The notes beneath the pieces were generated by a model. It was not told the DNA's origin. It saw only the letters and a program-made list of their open reading frames with translations, and made no database searches. 64,000 nucleotides of DNA from Paraburkholderia youngii (GTDB lineage: Bacteria; Pseudomonadota; Gammaproteobacteria; Burkholderiales; Burkholderiaceae). Made by a program: the position numbers and the translations under genes. The stretch is taken from contig NZ_JAALDK010000001.1 in NCBI RefSeq assembly GCF_013366925.1, positions 6,260,001 through 6,324,000 of the forward strand, read 5' to 3'. Shown here one piece after another: positions 8,383-16,725 of this stretch (within the stretch, counting starts at the first letter, position 1; each line of letters opens with the position of its first letter).

Positions 8383-9959
8383 TGATGAAGATGTCGGTTT
8401 TGCGGCGCGTGCTTGCGTCTTCGGCTGAATTCGCGCGCGGGTCGGCGAGCGTTTCCATTCGCGCCCCGGCAGTCGCGCTGGCTCTCGCCGGCGCGCTCGG
8501 CGCCTGCACCGTCGGCCCCGACTACGTGAGGCCCGCCGCCGTCACGCCCGCGACCTGGCGCGAACTCGAGGGCACCGGCTGGAAGCCCGCGCAACCCGCT
8601 GACACGCTCACGCGCGGCGCGTGGTGGCGCATCTACGGCGACGCATCGCTCGATGCGCTCGAACCGCAGGTCGCGAGCGCGAACCAGGACGTGCAGGCCG
8701 CCGAAGCGCGCTTTCGCGCCGCGCGCGCGAGCGTCGCGCAATATCGCTCGCAATTCTTCCCGGTGGTCACCGCGGGCGTCCAGTATTCGCGCACGCGGAC
8801 CTCGGAGAACGTGCTGCATAAATCGACCGCTGGTCTCGCGCTCAACGACTATCTGGTGCAGGTCGACGCGTCGTGGGAACCGGACCTGTGGGGCCGCGTG
8901 TCGCGCAGCGTCGAAGGCGCGAAGGCTGGCGCGCAGGCGAGCGCCGCCGACGTCGACGCCGCGCTGCTGTCGATGCAGGCAGAGCTCGCCACCGATTACT
9001 TCGAGCTGCGCGGGCTCGACCAGGAGCGCCGACTCCTCGACGACACGATCAAGGCCTACCAGCAGGCGCTCGAACTGACGCAGCATCGCTACGCCGGCGG
9101 CATCGCGACCGATGCCGATGTCGCGCAGGCACAAGCGCAGCTGAAGACGACCCAGGCGCAGGCGCTCGATCTCGGCGTGCAGCGCGCGCAGCTCGAACAT
9201 GCGATCGCGATCCTGATCGGCCAGCCGCCGTCGGGCTTCACGCTACCGGTCGCGCCGCTCGTCGCGGTGCCGGTCGTCGCGGCGACCGGCGTGCCGTCCG
9301 GATTGCTCGAGCGGCGTCCCGACATCGCTGCGGCCGAGCGGCACGTCGCCGCGATGAACGCGCAGATCGGCGTGGCCACCGCGGCGTTTTTCCCGAACCT
9401 CGTGTTGGCCGTGACGGGCGGACTCGAAGCGACCAATTACAGCCAATGGCTGCTCGCGCCGAGCCGGCTGTGGTCGCTCGGGCCGACGCTCGCGGGCACA
9501 CTGCTCGACTTCGGCGGCCGCGCGGCCGCCAACGATCAGGCGCGCGCGCACTACGACGAAAGCGTTGCGCAATATCGGCAAACGGTGCTGAACGCGTTCG
9601 GCCAGGTCGAGGACAATCTCGCCGCGCTGCGCGTGCTGGAACAGGAAGCGGCCGCCCAGGACGACGCGGTCGCGGCCGCGCGGCGCGCGCTCGCGGTCGT
9701 GTCGGACCGCTACCGGAACGGCGCGATCACCTATCTCGACGTGGTCGTCGCGCAGACGACCACGCTCACCAACGAGCGCAACGCGGTGTCGATCGCGCGC
9801 CGCCGGATGGCCGCGAGCGTCGCGCTCGTGAAGGCGCTCGGCGGCGGCTGGGATACGTCGGGACTGCCGGGCGACGATGTGGTCGGGCATCCGCCGTCCG
9901 CGACTTCGGGTGCGAGGCAGACGCCGGCGCCGGCCAACGACGCGGGCGCGCACGGCTAG
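8382..9959 (+). CDS. Outer-membrane efflux lipoprotein, NodT/OprM family
   Basis: This 525-residue TolC-like outer-membrane factor completes the tripartite pump. A hydrophobic signal ends in the lipobox LGAC, with the lipidated Cys near residue 42, followed by TVGPDYVRP, which is characteristic of NodT/OprM proteins. Two repeated coiled-coil outer-membrane-efflux domains follow (about 85-280 and 300-490). The start ATG overlaps the adaptor stop (TGATG), and a second ATG follows immediately, so the start is uncertain by one codon. The reading frame is open far upstream, but only the part from 8382 has this family's features. Confidence 0.93.
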   Translation: MMKMSVLRRVLASSAEFARGSASVSIRAPAVALALAGALGACTVGPDYVRPAAVTPATWRELEGTGWKPAQPADTLTRGAWWRIYGDASLDALEPQVASANQDVQAAEARFRAARASVAQYRSQFFPVVTAGVQYSRTRTSENVLHKSTAGLALNDYLVQVDASWEPDLWGRVSRSVEGAKAGAQASAADVDAALLSMQAELATDYFELRGLDQERRLLDDTIKAYQQALELTQHRYAGGIATDADVAQAQAQLKTTQAQALDLGVQRAQLEHAIAILIGQPPSGFTLPVAPLVAVPVVAATGVPSGLLERRPDIAAAERHVAAMNAQIGVATAAFFPNLVLAVTGGLEATNYSQWLLAPSRLWSLGPTLAGTLLDFGGRAAANDQARAHYDESVAQYRQTVLNAFGQVEDNLAALRVLEQEAAAQDDAVAAARRALAVVSDRYRNGAITYLDVVVAQTTTLTNERNAVSIARRRMAASVALVKALGGGWDTSGLPGDDVVGHPPSATSGARQTPAPANDAGAHG

Positions 9960-10091
9960 CGCCGGGAGACGGGCGCGCGACATGCGAGGCGTGAAGGGCG
10001 CGCGCGTTGCCCACGCCACGGGCTCGAAGCGAGTTTTCAGCGTATCCTTAACGCCTTTCGCGCGTTTCCGTGTGACCCAAGGAGTTCTGTT

Positions 10092-11369
10092 GTGACCCTG
10101 CCGCCGCAATCCCAGCGGACTGCATCTGCCGTTCCCTCCCCCGTTGCAGCTTCAGTTGCTTCCACCCGCACCGCCAGCGTGTCGGACATCCCCTATCTCG
10201 AACGCGGCTCGCGCGCGTACTGGCGCGCCAGCCTCGCGCTGCTGTTCGCCGGCTATGCGACGTTCTCGCTGCTTTACTGCGTGCAACCGCTGCTGCCGTC
10301 GTTCTCCGAAGCGTTCAACGTGACGCCGGCGCAAAGCAGTCTGTCGCTGTCGCTATCCACCGCGGCGCTCGCGCTGGCGATTTTCGTCGCCGGTTTCGTC
10401 TCCGAGGGTTGGAGTCGGCACAAGCTGATGACGCTGTCGCTGACGGTGTCGTCGGTGCTGACGATTGGCGTATCCGTGGCGCCGCACTGGAATCAGCTGC
10501 TCGTGCTGCGCACGCTCGAAGGGCTCGCGCTCGGCGGCGTGCCGGCCGTCGCGATGGCCTATCTCGCCGAGGAAGTGCATCCCGACGGTCTCGGTCTTGC
10601 GATGGGTTTGTACGTCGGCGGCACGGCGATCGGCGGGATGGCAGGGCGGGTGATCACCGGCGTGGTCGCCGATCTGTTTTCATGGCGCGTCGCAATCGGC
10701 ACGATCGGCGTGCTCGGCCTGCTGTCGATGCTCGCGTTCCGCGCACTGCTGCCTCCATCGCGCCATTTCGTGCCACGCCGCGGGCTCGGCTTCGCGCATC
10801 ACCGCACGCTGCTGTTGCGGCAGTTCACGCGACCGGGCTTGCCGCTGCTGTTCCTGCTCGGCTTCGTTCTGATGGGCAGCTTCGTCACGCTGTACAACTA
10901 CATCGGCTACCGGCTGCTCGCGCCGCCGTATCGGCTGAATCAGACGGAGATCGGCGCGATCTTCATCGTCTATCTGGTCGGTGTGGTCGCGTCGCCGTGG
11001 TCCGGGCGCATGGCCGATACGTTCGGCCGCGCGCGCGTGCTGATCGGGAGCCTGCTGCTGATGGTGTTCGGCCTCGCGCTGACGATGCTGCATCCGCTCG
11101 CGGCGGTCGCGGCCGGCATCGCATGCGTGACGTTCGGGTTCTTTGCCGGGCATTCGGTCGCGAGCGGCTGGGTCGGGCGTCTGGCGAAAGATGCGAAAGG
11201 CCAGGCCGCGGCGCTGTACCTGCTCGCGTACTACATCGGCTCGAGCCTGGTCGGCTCGTATGGCGGCCACGTGTGGGCCGGTCATGGCTGGAACGGGGTC
11301 GTCGGGCTGGTCGGTGCGCTGCTCGTGATTGGCCTGGTCGCGGCGACGCGCCTGCGCGCACGCGAATAG
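10092..11369 (+). CDS. MFS transporter, YnfM-like drug/solute exporter
   Basis: A 425-residue major facilitator with about 12 predicted helices and a 40-residue hydrophilic Ser/Thr/Pro-rich N-terminus. The helices carry the family-typical loop motif after helix 2 (VAGFVSEGWSRHKLM). The GTG start at 10092 is set by an AAGGAG ribosome site at 10079-10084. It resembles the YnfM/arabinose-efflux-permease subgroup of putative exporters. It stands in its own unit downstream of the RND pump and no regulator is adjacent. The substrate is unknown. Confidence 0.88.
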   Translation: MTLPPQSQRTASAVPSPVAASVASTRTASVSDIPYLERGSRAYWRASLALLFAGYATFSLLYCVQPLLPSFSEAFNVTPAQSSLSLSLSTAALALAIFVAGFVSEGWSRHKLMTLSLTVSSVLTIGVSVAPHWNQLLVLRTLEGLALGGVPAVAMAYLAEEVHPDGLGLAMGLYVGGTAIGGMAGRVITGVVADLFSWRVAIGTIGVLGLLSMLAFRALLPPSRHFVPRRGLGFAHHRTLLLRQFTRPGLPLLFLLGFVLMGSFVTLYNYIGYRLLAPPYRLNQTEIGAIFIVYLVGVVASPWSGRMADTFGRARVLIGSLLLMVFGLALTMLHPLAAVAAGIACVTFGFFAGHSVASGWVGRLAKDAKGQAAALYLLAYYIGSSLVGSYGGHVWAGHGWNGVVGLVGALLVIGLVAATRLRARE

Positions 11370-11652
11370 CCGCGCGCGATCATCGATCCCGCATGGATCG
11401 GCGCAAAACGAAAGGCTTGCGTAAGTGAACGCTCGATACTTTGCGCCGTGTTTTGTTGCGCCGCGCAAATCGCCTCACGCCCGTCGCGCCGGCGTTCAGC
11501 AGCTTGCGAATAAGCGCCGGCGCGCAAGCTCGCGCCGCCGCACCGCTCCATCCGTCTCCTATACTCAATTCGTGCACTGGTACTGCATGATTTCAAAACC
11601 GCAGCCTCTGCCGGAACGAAATAGCATCCATCCTGCATGGGAGGAGACGAAG

Positions 11653-11835
11653 ATGACGTACTTCACGATCGGCGATTTCATCCTGGTCATTCCGATGGCG
11701 TTAGCGGGTGCGCTATTCGTCGGCGCGCTGCCCTGCAAAACCGAGTTGCGACACAACGCGCTGCGTGTGCTGGGCGCGCTGATCGGTGTGATGTGCGCGG
11801 TGGCGCTGGTCGAGGGTCTGCCGGCGCTCGTGTAG
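11653..11835 (+). CDS. Small two-helix membrane protein (60 aa)
   Basis: A 60-residue protein with two hydrophobic segments (about 6-27 and 39-57) separated by a short polar loop (CKTELRHN). The ATG at 11653 follows a GAGGAGA ribosome site, which separates it from a longer in-frame ORF starting at 11425. The gene is followed immediately by a bidirectional terminator. I recognise no family. Likely an inner-membrane protein of unknown role. Confidence 0.65.
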   Translation: MTYFTIGDFILVIPMALAGALFVGALPCKTELRHNALRVLGALIGVMCAVALVEGLPALV

Positions 11836-11861
11836 CGGCGCGGCGCGAAGTACCAACGAAA

Positions 11862-11886
11862 AAGCCGCACGCTGAGCGTGCGGCTT
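11862..11886. terminator. Bidirectional intrinsic terminator
   Basis: The perfect stem AAGCCGCACGC / GCGTGCGGCTT (11862-11872 with 11876-11886) with a TGA loop is flanked by A-rich and T-rich tracts. It serves both the small membrane protein (plus) and the aldo-keto reductase (minus). Confidence 0.85.
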
Positions 11887-11937
11887 CGTTTTGCCGTTCG
11901 TTCGGTCCGCCTGTTGCGCGGACGGCTCCTCACGCGA

Positions 11938-12981
11938 TCAGATCGCCTGGTCCGTCGATGGCTTTTCCCACAGGTTGATCCCGCCTTCGGTCGCATAGCG
12001 ATCGATTTCGGCGAGTTCGTCGGCCGAGAACGCGAGGTTCTTCAGCGCGCCGACGTTCTCGCGCACCTGCTCCGCGCGGCTCGCGCCGATCAGCACCGAC
12101 GTCACGCGCTGATCGCGCAACGCCCATGCGAGCGCCATCTGCGCGAGGCTCTGACCACGGCGCTGTGCGATGTCGTTGAGCTTCCTCACGTGTTCGATGT
12201 TCTGCGGGTTCAGATGCTCGTCTTTCAGCGAACCGCCGCCCGGCTTGTTGACGCGCGCATCGGCCGGCACACCGTTCAGGTACTTGCCAGTCAGCAGCCC
12301 CTGCGCGAGCGGCGTGAATGCGATTGCGCCCGCGCCGACTTCGGCGAGCGTATCGAGCAGGTCGTGTTCGATCCAGCGGTTCAGCATGTTGTAGGACGGC
12401 TGATGGATCAGCAGCGGCACCTTGTATTCGGCGAGCAGCCTGGTCATTTCGCGGGTCTTCGCCGACGAGTACGACGAGATGCCGATGTAGAGCGCCTTGC
12501 CCCGCTGCACCGCGCTCGCCAACGCGCCCGCGGTTTCCTCGAGCGGCGTATGTGCGTCGAAGCGATGCGAATAGAAGATGTCCACGTATTCGAGGCCCAT
12601 GCGCTTCAGGCTCTGGTCGAGACTCGCGAGCACGTACTTGCGCGAGCCGCCACCCTGGCCGTACGGACCCGGCCACATATCCCAACCGGCCTTCGACGAA
12701 ATCAGCAGCTCGTCGCGATACGGCTTGAAATCGTCCTTGAACAGACGGCCGAAATTGGTTTCCGCGCTGCCGTACGGCGGGCCGTAGTTGTTCGCCAGAT
12801 CGAAGTGCGTGATGCCGAGGTCGAAGGCCGTGCGCAGGATGTCACGCTGCGTCGAGATCGGCGTGGTGTCGCCGAAGTTGTGCCACAGGCCGAGCGACAG
12901 CGCCGGCAGTTTGAGACCCGACTTGCCGCAGACGCGGTATTGCATGTCCGAATAGCGTTCTGAAGCTGCTTCGTAAGCCAT
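11938..12981 (-). CDS. Aldo-keto reductase, YghZ/GprA-type glyceraldehyde 3-phosphate reductase
   Basis: A 347-residue NADPH-dependent aldo-keto reductase. Residues 13-35 (MQYRVCGKSG, then LSLGLWHNFG) match the start of E. coli YghZ, which reduces L-glyceraldehyde 3-phosphate and helps detoxify methylglyoxal. The catalytic Tyr lies in NNYGPPYGSAE, and the cofactor-binding end has SVLIGASRAEQ, typical of the family. The start at 12981 reproduces the family N-terminus. It stands alone with a strong terminator behind it. The substrate is inferred from the subfamily. Confidence 0.88.
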   Translation of the reverse strand: MAYEAASERYSDMQYRVCGKSGLKLPALSLGLWHNFGDTTPISTQRDILRTAFDLGITHFDLANNYGPPYGSAETNFGRLFKDDFKPYRDELLISSKAGWDMWPGPYGQGGGSRKYVLASLDQSLKRMGLEYVDIFYSHRFDAHTPLEETAGALASAVQRGKALYIGISSYSSAKTREMTRLLAEYKVPLLIHQPSYNMLNRWIEHDLLDTLAEVGAGAIAFTPLAQGLLTGKYLNGVPADARVNKPGGGSLKDEHLNPQNIEHVRKLNDIAQRRGQSLAQMALAWALRDQRVTSVLIGASRAEQVRENVGALKNLAFSADELAEIDRYATEGGINLWEKPSTDQAI

Positions 12982-13208
12982 TGCTAGTGTCCTTGTCGAT
13001 GAGATCGCCCGAGAATTGCGGGCGTGAGGATTCGCGCGTTGCGGGAGGCGTGCTGCTCGGGGGATTTATTGTCGTGATGTCGCCGTGGTGCGGCTAGACC
13101 GCTATGTTAGCCAATCGACGCGGCGCTTGCAGGCACCCAGTATGCGGGATAGACGAGCACGCGCGGCTCACCTACACTCTGGCCGGTTCAGGTTGATGGG
13201 AGGTGCAG

Positions 13209-13415
13209 ATGGCGAAGGCGATTTCGATCGCGCTGATTGTCGGCGGCATCGTGCTGCTGTATTTCGGCGGGCAGGCGTTCAATTCGGTGAGCAGCGACGT
13301 GTCGCGCTTCTTTACCGGTTCGCCGAGCAACAAGGCGATCGTGCTGATCGTCGCGGGCGTGGTGGCGACGCTCGCCGGGCTGACGGGAATCGCGATGTCG
13401 GGGCGCAAGCGCTGA
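13209..13415 (+). CDS. DUF3185 family small membrane protein
   Basis: A 68-residue protein with two hydrophobic helices (about 4-22 and 43-62). Between them lies a polar loop with the SSDVSRFFTGSPSNKAI block that marks DUF3185. The ATG at 13209 has a GGGAGG ribosome site six bases upstream, which rules out the in-frame GTG at 13203. These are inner-membrane proteins of unknown role. It is convergent with the dioxygenase gene downstream. Confidence 0.82.
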   Translation: MAKAISIALIVGGIVLLYFGGQAFNSVSSDVSRFFTGSPSNKAIVLIVAGVVATLAGLTGIAMSGRKR

Positions 13416-13445
13416 GTGTCCGCACGAGGCCCGCGACGAAAATAG

Positions 13446-14207
13446 CTAGAACGCGATCTCGGGCTTCGCGGCCGAGCGCGTGCCGGGCAGCGGCACGTTG
13501 CTTACGCCGTGATAGGTGAACACCAGCGAGAACTTCACCTGATCGCTGAGATTCTTGCCGGCCGAGTGGAGCGTGTTGCAGTGGAAGAACACCACGTCGC
13601 CGGTCTTCAGCTCCGGCGACACCGCGGTGCGGATCGCCGCCTCGTTCTCGGCGAGATCCGTGCGGAAAAATTTCGCTTCGTCGAAACGGTCGGACGTGAA
13701 GGCGGCGCCATGCGATTGCGGCACGAACCACAGCGCGCCGTTATCGATGGTTTCCGGGCCGACCGCGAGCCACACCGACACCAGGTCGTCGCGCTCGAAC
13801 GACCAGTAACGCACGTCGCGATGCCAGCCGGTCAGGCTGCCGTATGCGGGGTGCTTGGTCATCATGCAGTTGTGATGCGCGCGCGACAGTCGCGGCTCCT
13901 CGCCAAAATACAGTTCCATCCAGCCACGGATTTCGGGCGCAGTCGCCCATTGCGCGAACGCGGGGTGACGACCGTACGCGTCGAGCAGGCGCCGCACCGT
14001 ATGTCCGCCCGGCGCATCTTTCGATGACGGCGCGCCCGGATACTTCAGATCCGCTTCGAATTCGATCGGCGCCGCCGCTTCCTGCAACTGCCGCTGTGCG
14101 ATCCGCTTCAGCTCGTCGCAACGCTCGGGCGACACGAGTTCTGGCACGACGACAAAACCCTGCTCCCGCAACGTTTGAATCTGCTCTTTCTTCGAATGGA
14201 GTGACAT
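13446..14207 (-). CDS. Phytanoyl-CoA dioxygenase (PhyH) family protein
   Basis: A 253-residue Fe(II)/2-oxoglutarate-dependent dioxygenase with the double-stranded beta-helix core. The metal ligands appear complete: His129 and Asp131 in GWHRD, and the distal His214 in NTLHSAGKN. Such enzymes hydroxylate small molecules or fatty acyl groups, and the substrate cannot be assigned. No biosynthetic genes flank it, so it looks like an orphan accessory enzyme. The start at 14207 gives a normal soluble N-terminus without a signal peptide. Confidence 0.85.
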   Translation of the reverse strand: MSLHSKKEQIQTLREQGFVVVPELVSPERCDELKRIAQRQLQEAAAPIEFEADLKYPGAPSSKDAPGGHTVRRLLDAYGRHPAFAQWATAPEIRGWMELYFGEEPRLSRAHHNCMMTKHPAYGSLTGWHRDVRYWSFERDDLVSVWLAVGPETIDNGALWFVPQSHGAAFTSDRFDEAKFFRTDLAENEAAIRTAVSPELKTGDVVFFHCNTLHSAGKNLSDQVKFSLVFTYHGVSNVPLPGTRSAAKPEIAF

Positions 14208-14722
14208 GGCGTTCCGTTAACGTCGACTAACTGATGTTCGATTGTAAAACGGGCGCGATCGGGGCGCGTTGTTTCGCGGCGCGCCAATGCACCAGTTTCA
14301 AGCGTGCGGCGCACCCACATCGCACATTCGCTGGCCAAATATGCACGCAAATCGCCCGTCAAAAGTGAAACCAGATTGTTGTTAGCGACGATTCGATCCT
14401 GAGGGAATTCGATCTCGCAGGGTACTAACCCGACTTTCTGACGTCACGATTCCCGTGTAGCCTGCTCGCATGTCGATCGCCGCTTACGCAATTTTCTATC
14501 GTGCGCAGGCCGTCAAGGCTCGTGCCGTCGGTTTCTCCGCGTTGTACCTTCGCTGCGCTGCGCGCCGTGTTTCGCGTCGCGATCTCCCGCGATACGAGCC
14601 GCACCGAATATCCGGCTTTCAGGCCGTTCATCGCAACCCCGTCATTGGCACATATGGTGCTGTTTGTCCGTGCACATCCGATGCACGCGCCGACGTGCGG
14701 TTCATTGCCTAAATGTGAAGCC
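14208..14722. other. 515-base intergenic region
   Basis: This region separates the divergent dioxygenase and basic-ORF genes. A TACAAT sequence on the minus strand about 30 bases before the dioxygenase start may be its -10 element. An 80-codon ORF at 14470-14712 has no ribosome site and an unlikely composition. I see no RNA gene or repeat of note. Confidence 0.4.
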
Positions 14723-15085
14723 ATGCATACTCTTTTGAGCACCCGTCTTACCCGCGCCGCGCTGAAAGCGGCGCGTCCCGCACGCCGTCATATGATGCGG
14801 GCGCTGCGTCACCATGCCGCGCGCACCCGCGCGCTCGGGGAGCAGTGGCGCGACGCGAAGGCCGTCGACGGCTTTCGCACCTGGTTCCATACGTTCTTCT
14901 CGGCGCTGCGCCAGCAGAGCGGCACGCGCCGTCTGTCGCTGCGCACATTGCTGCGCAAGCCGACACCGTTGCACCTCGCGGTCGCGAAACGCGCGCCGGC
15001 GGTGCGCACGCCTGCGAGCCGCCGACCGCGTCGGCTGTCGACGAGCAGCAGCGGGTGGTTCGCGTTTGCGTTTGCGAGCCGCTGA
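14723..15085 (+). CDS. Hypothetical very basic protein (120 aa), doubtful
   Basis: This 120-residue ORF is extremely rich in Arg and Ala with several His, and has no membrane segment. The ATG at 14723 follows TGAAG. Residues 45-62 (WRDAKAVDGFRTWFHTFF) look like an amphipathic helix with aromatic residues; the rest is low complexity. The basic bias could reflect a nucleic-acid-binding protein or simply a high-GC non-coding frame. A terminator downstream would suit it. Conservation is the deciding test. Confidence 0.4.
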   Translation: MHTLLSTRLTRAALKAARPARRHMMRALRHHAARTRALGEQWRDAKAVDGFRTWFHTFFSALRQQSGTRRLSLRTLLRKPTPLHLAVAKRAPAVRTPASRRPRRLSTSSSGWFAFAFASR

Positions 15086-15179
15086 GATTGCTGGGCCGGT
15101 GAGTTGCCGTTGCGCGTTGAGTGGCTAGTGCAAGACTTCGAGCGCGACGGCATCGTTACGCGATCGACGGACGAAGAAA

Positions 15180-15210
15180 AACCCCGCCCGGCTCACGCCG
15201 GCGGGGTTTT
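15180..15210. terminator. Terminator downstream of metK
   Basis: A GC-rich inverted repeat (ACCCCGCC...GGCGGGGT, one bulged base, TCAC loop) is flanked by an A-tract on the left and a T-tract on the right. It can therefore end metK on the minus strand and the basic ORF on the plus strand. Confidence 0.8.
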
Positions 15211-15252
15211 TTGCTTTCAGGTAACGATCGACTCGCGCTGGTTACGCGCTAG

Positions 15253-16440
15253 TTACGCAATTGCCGCGACCGGCTCGGTGCCTGCCGCTTCGGCGAGTGC
15301 GAGCGCCTTGTCGGTGGCTTCCCACGTGAATTCCGGCTCTTCGCGGCCGAAGTGGCCATACGCCGCGCTCTTCTCATAGACCGGGCGCAGCAGGTCGAGC
15401 ATCTGGATGATGCCCTTCGGACGCAGGTCGAAATGCTGACGCACGAGTTCCGTGATCGTCGCATCCGACACGCGGCCGGTGCCGAACGTGTTGACCATCA
15501 CCGAGGTCGGCTGAGCGACGCCGATCGCGTACGACACCTGGATCAGGCAGCGCGACGCGAGGCCCGCGGCCACGATGTTCTTCGCGACGTAACGGCCGGC
15601 GTAAGCTGCCGAGCGGTCGACCTTCGACGGGTCCTTGCCCGAGAACGCGCCGCCGCCGTGCGGTGCCGCGCCACCGTACGTATCGACGATGATCTTGCGG
15701 CCCGTCAGACCGCAATCGCCCTGCGGACCGCCGATCACGAAGCGACCGGTCGGGTTCACGAGGTACTTGACGTCACCCTTGATCAGCTCGGCCGGAAGCG
15801 TCGGCTTGATCACTTCTTCGATCACCGCTTCGCGCAGCGTGTCGAGCTCGATGTCCGGTGCGTGCTGGGTGGACAGCACGACGGTGTCGATCGAATGCGG
15901 CTTGCCGTCGACGTAGCGCACGGTGACCTGCGACTTCGCGTCCGGGCGCAGCCAGGGCAAACGGCCGTCGCGGCGCAGATTCGCCTGACGCTCGACGAGA
16001 CGGTGCGACAGGTGGATCGGCAGCGGCATCAGTTCCGGCGTTTCCTCGCACGCGTAACCGAACATCAGACCCTGGTCGCCCGCGCCTTGATCGAGGTTGT
16101 TGTCGTGCGCGCGGTCCACGCCCTGGGCGATGTCCGGCGACTGCTTGTCGTAGGCGACGAGCACCGCGCAGCCGCGGTAGTCGATGCCGTAGTCTGTGTT
16201 GTCGTAGCCGATGCGCTTGATCGTGTTGCGCGCGATCTGAATGTAGTCGACGTTCGCGGTGGTGGTGATTTCACCGGCCAGCACGACGAGACCCGTATTG
16301 CACAGCGTTTCGGCCGCGACACGCGAGTACTTGTCTTGAGCGAGGATGGCGTCGAGGATCGCGTCCGAGATCTGGTCCGCGACTTTGTCGGGATGGCCTT
16401 CGGAAACGGATTCGGAAGTGAAGAGATAGTCGTTTGCCAC
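15253..16440 (-). CDS. metK: S-adenosylmethionine synthetase
   Basis: This 395-residue enzyme makes SAM from methionine and ATP in the cytoplasm. The N-terminal ATP-site GHPDK lies near residues 15-19. The family signature GAGDQG is present (about 115-120) and the glycine-rich [15 protein letters not shown] loop follows further on. Length matches E. coli MetK (384). The start codon is GTG at 16438-16440, with an AGGAG ribosome site eight bases upstream. That site can be paired in an unusually long leader (see separate entries). It is divergent from lpxL and ends at a strong terminator. Confidence 0.97.
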   Translation of the reverse strand: MANDYLFTSESVSEGHPDKVADQISDAILDAILAQDKYSRVAAETLCNTGLVVLAGEITTTANVDYIQIARNTIKRIGYDNTDYGIDYRGCAVLVAYDKQSPDIAQGVDRAHDNNLDQGAGDQGLMFGYACEETPELMPLPIHLSHRLVERQANLRRDGRLPWLRPDAKSQVTVRYVDGKPHSIDTVVLSTQHAPDIELDTLREAVIEEVIKPTLPAELIKGDVKYLVNPTGRFVIGGPQGDCGLTGRKIIVDTYGGAAPHGGGAFSGKDPSKVDRSAAYAGRYVAKNIVAAGLASRCLIQVSYAIGVAQPTSVMVNTFGTGRVSDATITELVRQHFDLRPKGIIQMLDLLRPVYEKSAAYGHFGREEPEFTWEATDKALALAEAAGTEPVAAIA

Positions 16441-16611
16441 GTTGCAGACTCCTGTTAGTGGTTACGGTTGCGTTCCACGTAGCCGACTTCGGGAGTCTGA
16501 AGCGGCGACGCTTTAGCGGATTACCTTACCGATGGACGCTTGACTCATGGAAACCCATGGACCGCACCCGCCGGCTTCGCCCCGCAAGTTGTCTATTAAC
16601 TCGGCGAAGCC
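16441..16611 (-). promoter_or_regulatory. Long structured metK 5' leader, candidate cis-regulatory RNA
   Basis: The inferred transcript start near 16609 leaves a leader of about 168 bases before metK. It can form three elements: a 5' hairpin pairing GGCTTCGCC (16603-16611) with GGCGAAGCC (16573-16581); a short CATGG/CCATG hairpin (16546-16559); and a perfect 8-bp stem pairing CAGACTCC (16492-16499) with GGAGTCTG (16445-16452). The last stem contains the Shine-Dalgarno AGGAG, so folding would block translation. A weaker GGCTACG/CGTAACC hairpin sits within its loop. I do not recognise it as a known SAM or SAH riboswitch class. Confidence 0.45.
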
Positions 16612-16614
16612 CTT

Positions 16615-16641
16615 ATTATAGCGACTTCCTTTGAATGTCAC
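16615..16641 (-). promoter_or_regulatory. Candidate metK promoter
   Basis: On the minus strand, GTGACA (16636-16641) and a perfect TATAAT (16615-16620) are separated by 15 bases. The spacing is short but the -10 is consensus. It places transcription start about 168 bases upstream of metK. Confidence 0.5.
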
Positions 16642-16725
16642 AGAGTGTCCACGAGTGCGGTATCACGCCAATTTTTCCGCTCCCCGCAATCCCGCCCCTA
16701 GCAGCGCCGCGCGCCCGGAGGCTGC

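Noticed and set aside
14470..14712. 80-codon ORF upstream of the basic protein
   Set aside because: No ribosome site, mixed composition, and no recognisable feature.
16441..16611. Known SAM-I, SAM-II or SAH riboswitch ahead of metK
   Set aside because: I did not find the conserved cores of these classes as I know them, so it is reported only as an unassigned structured leader.
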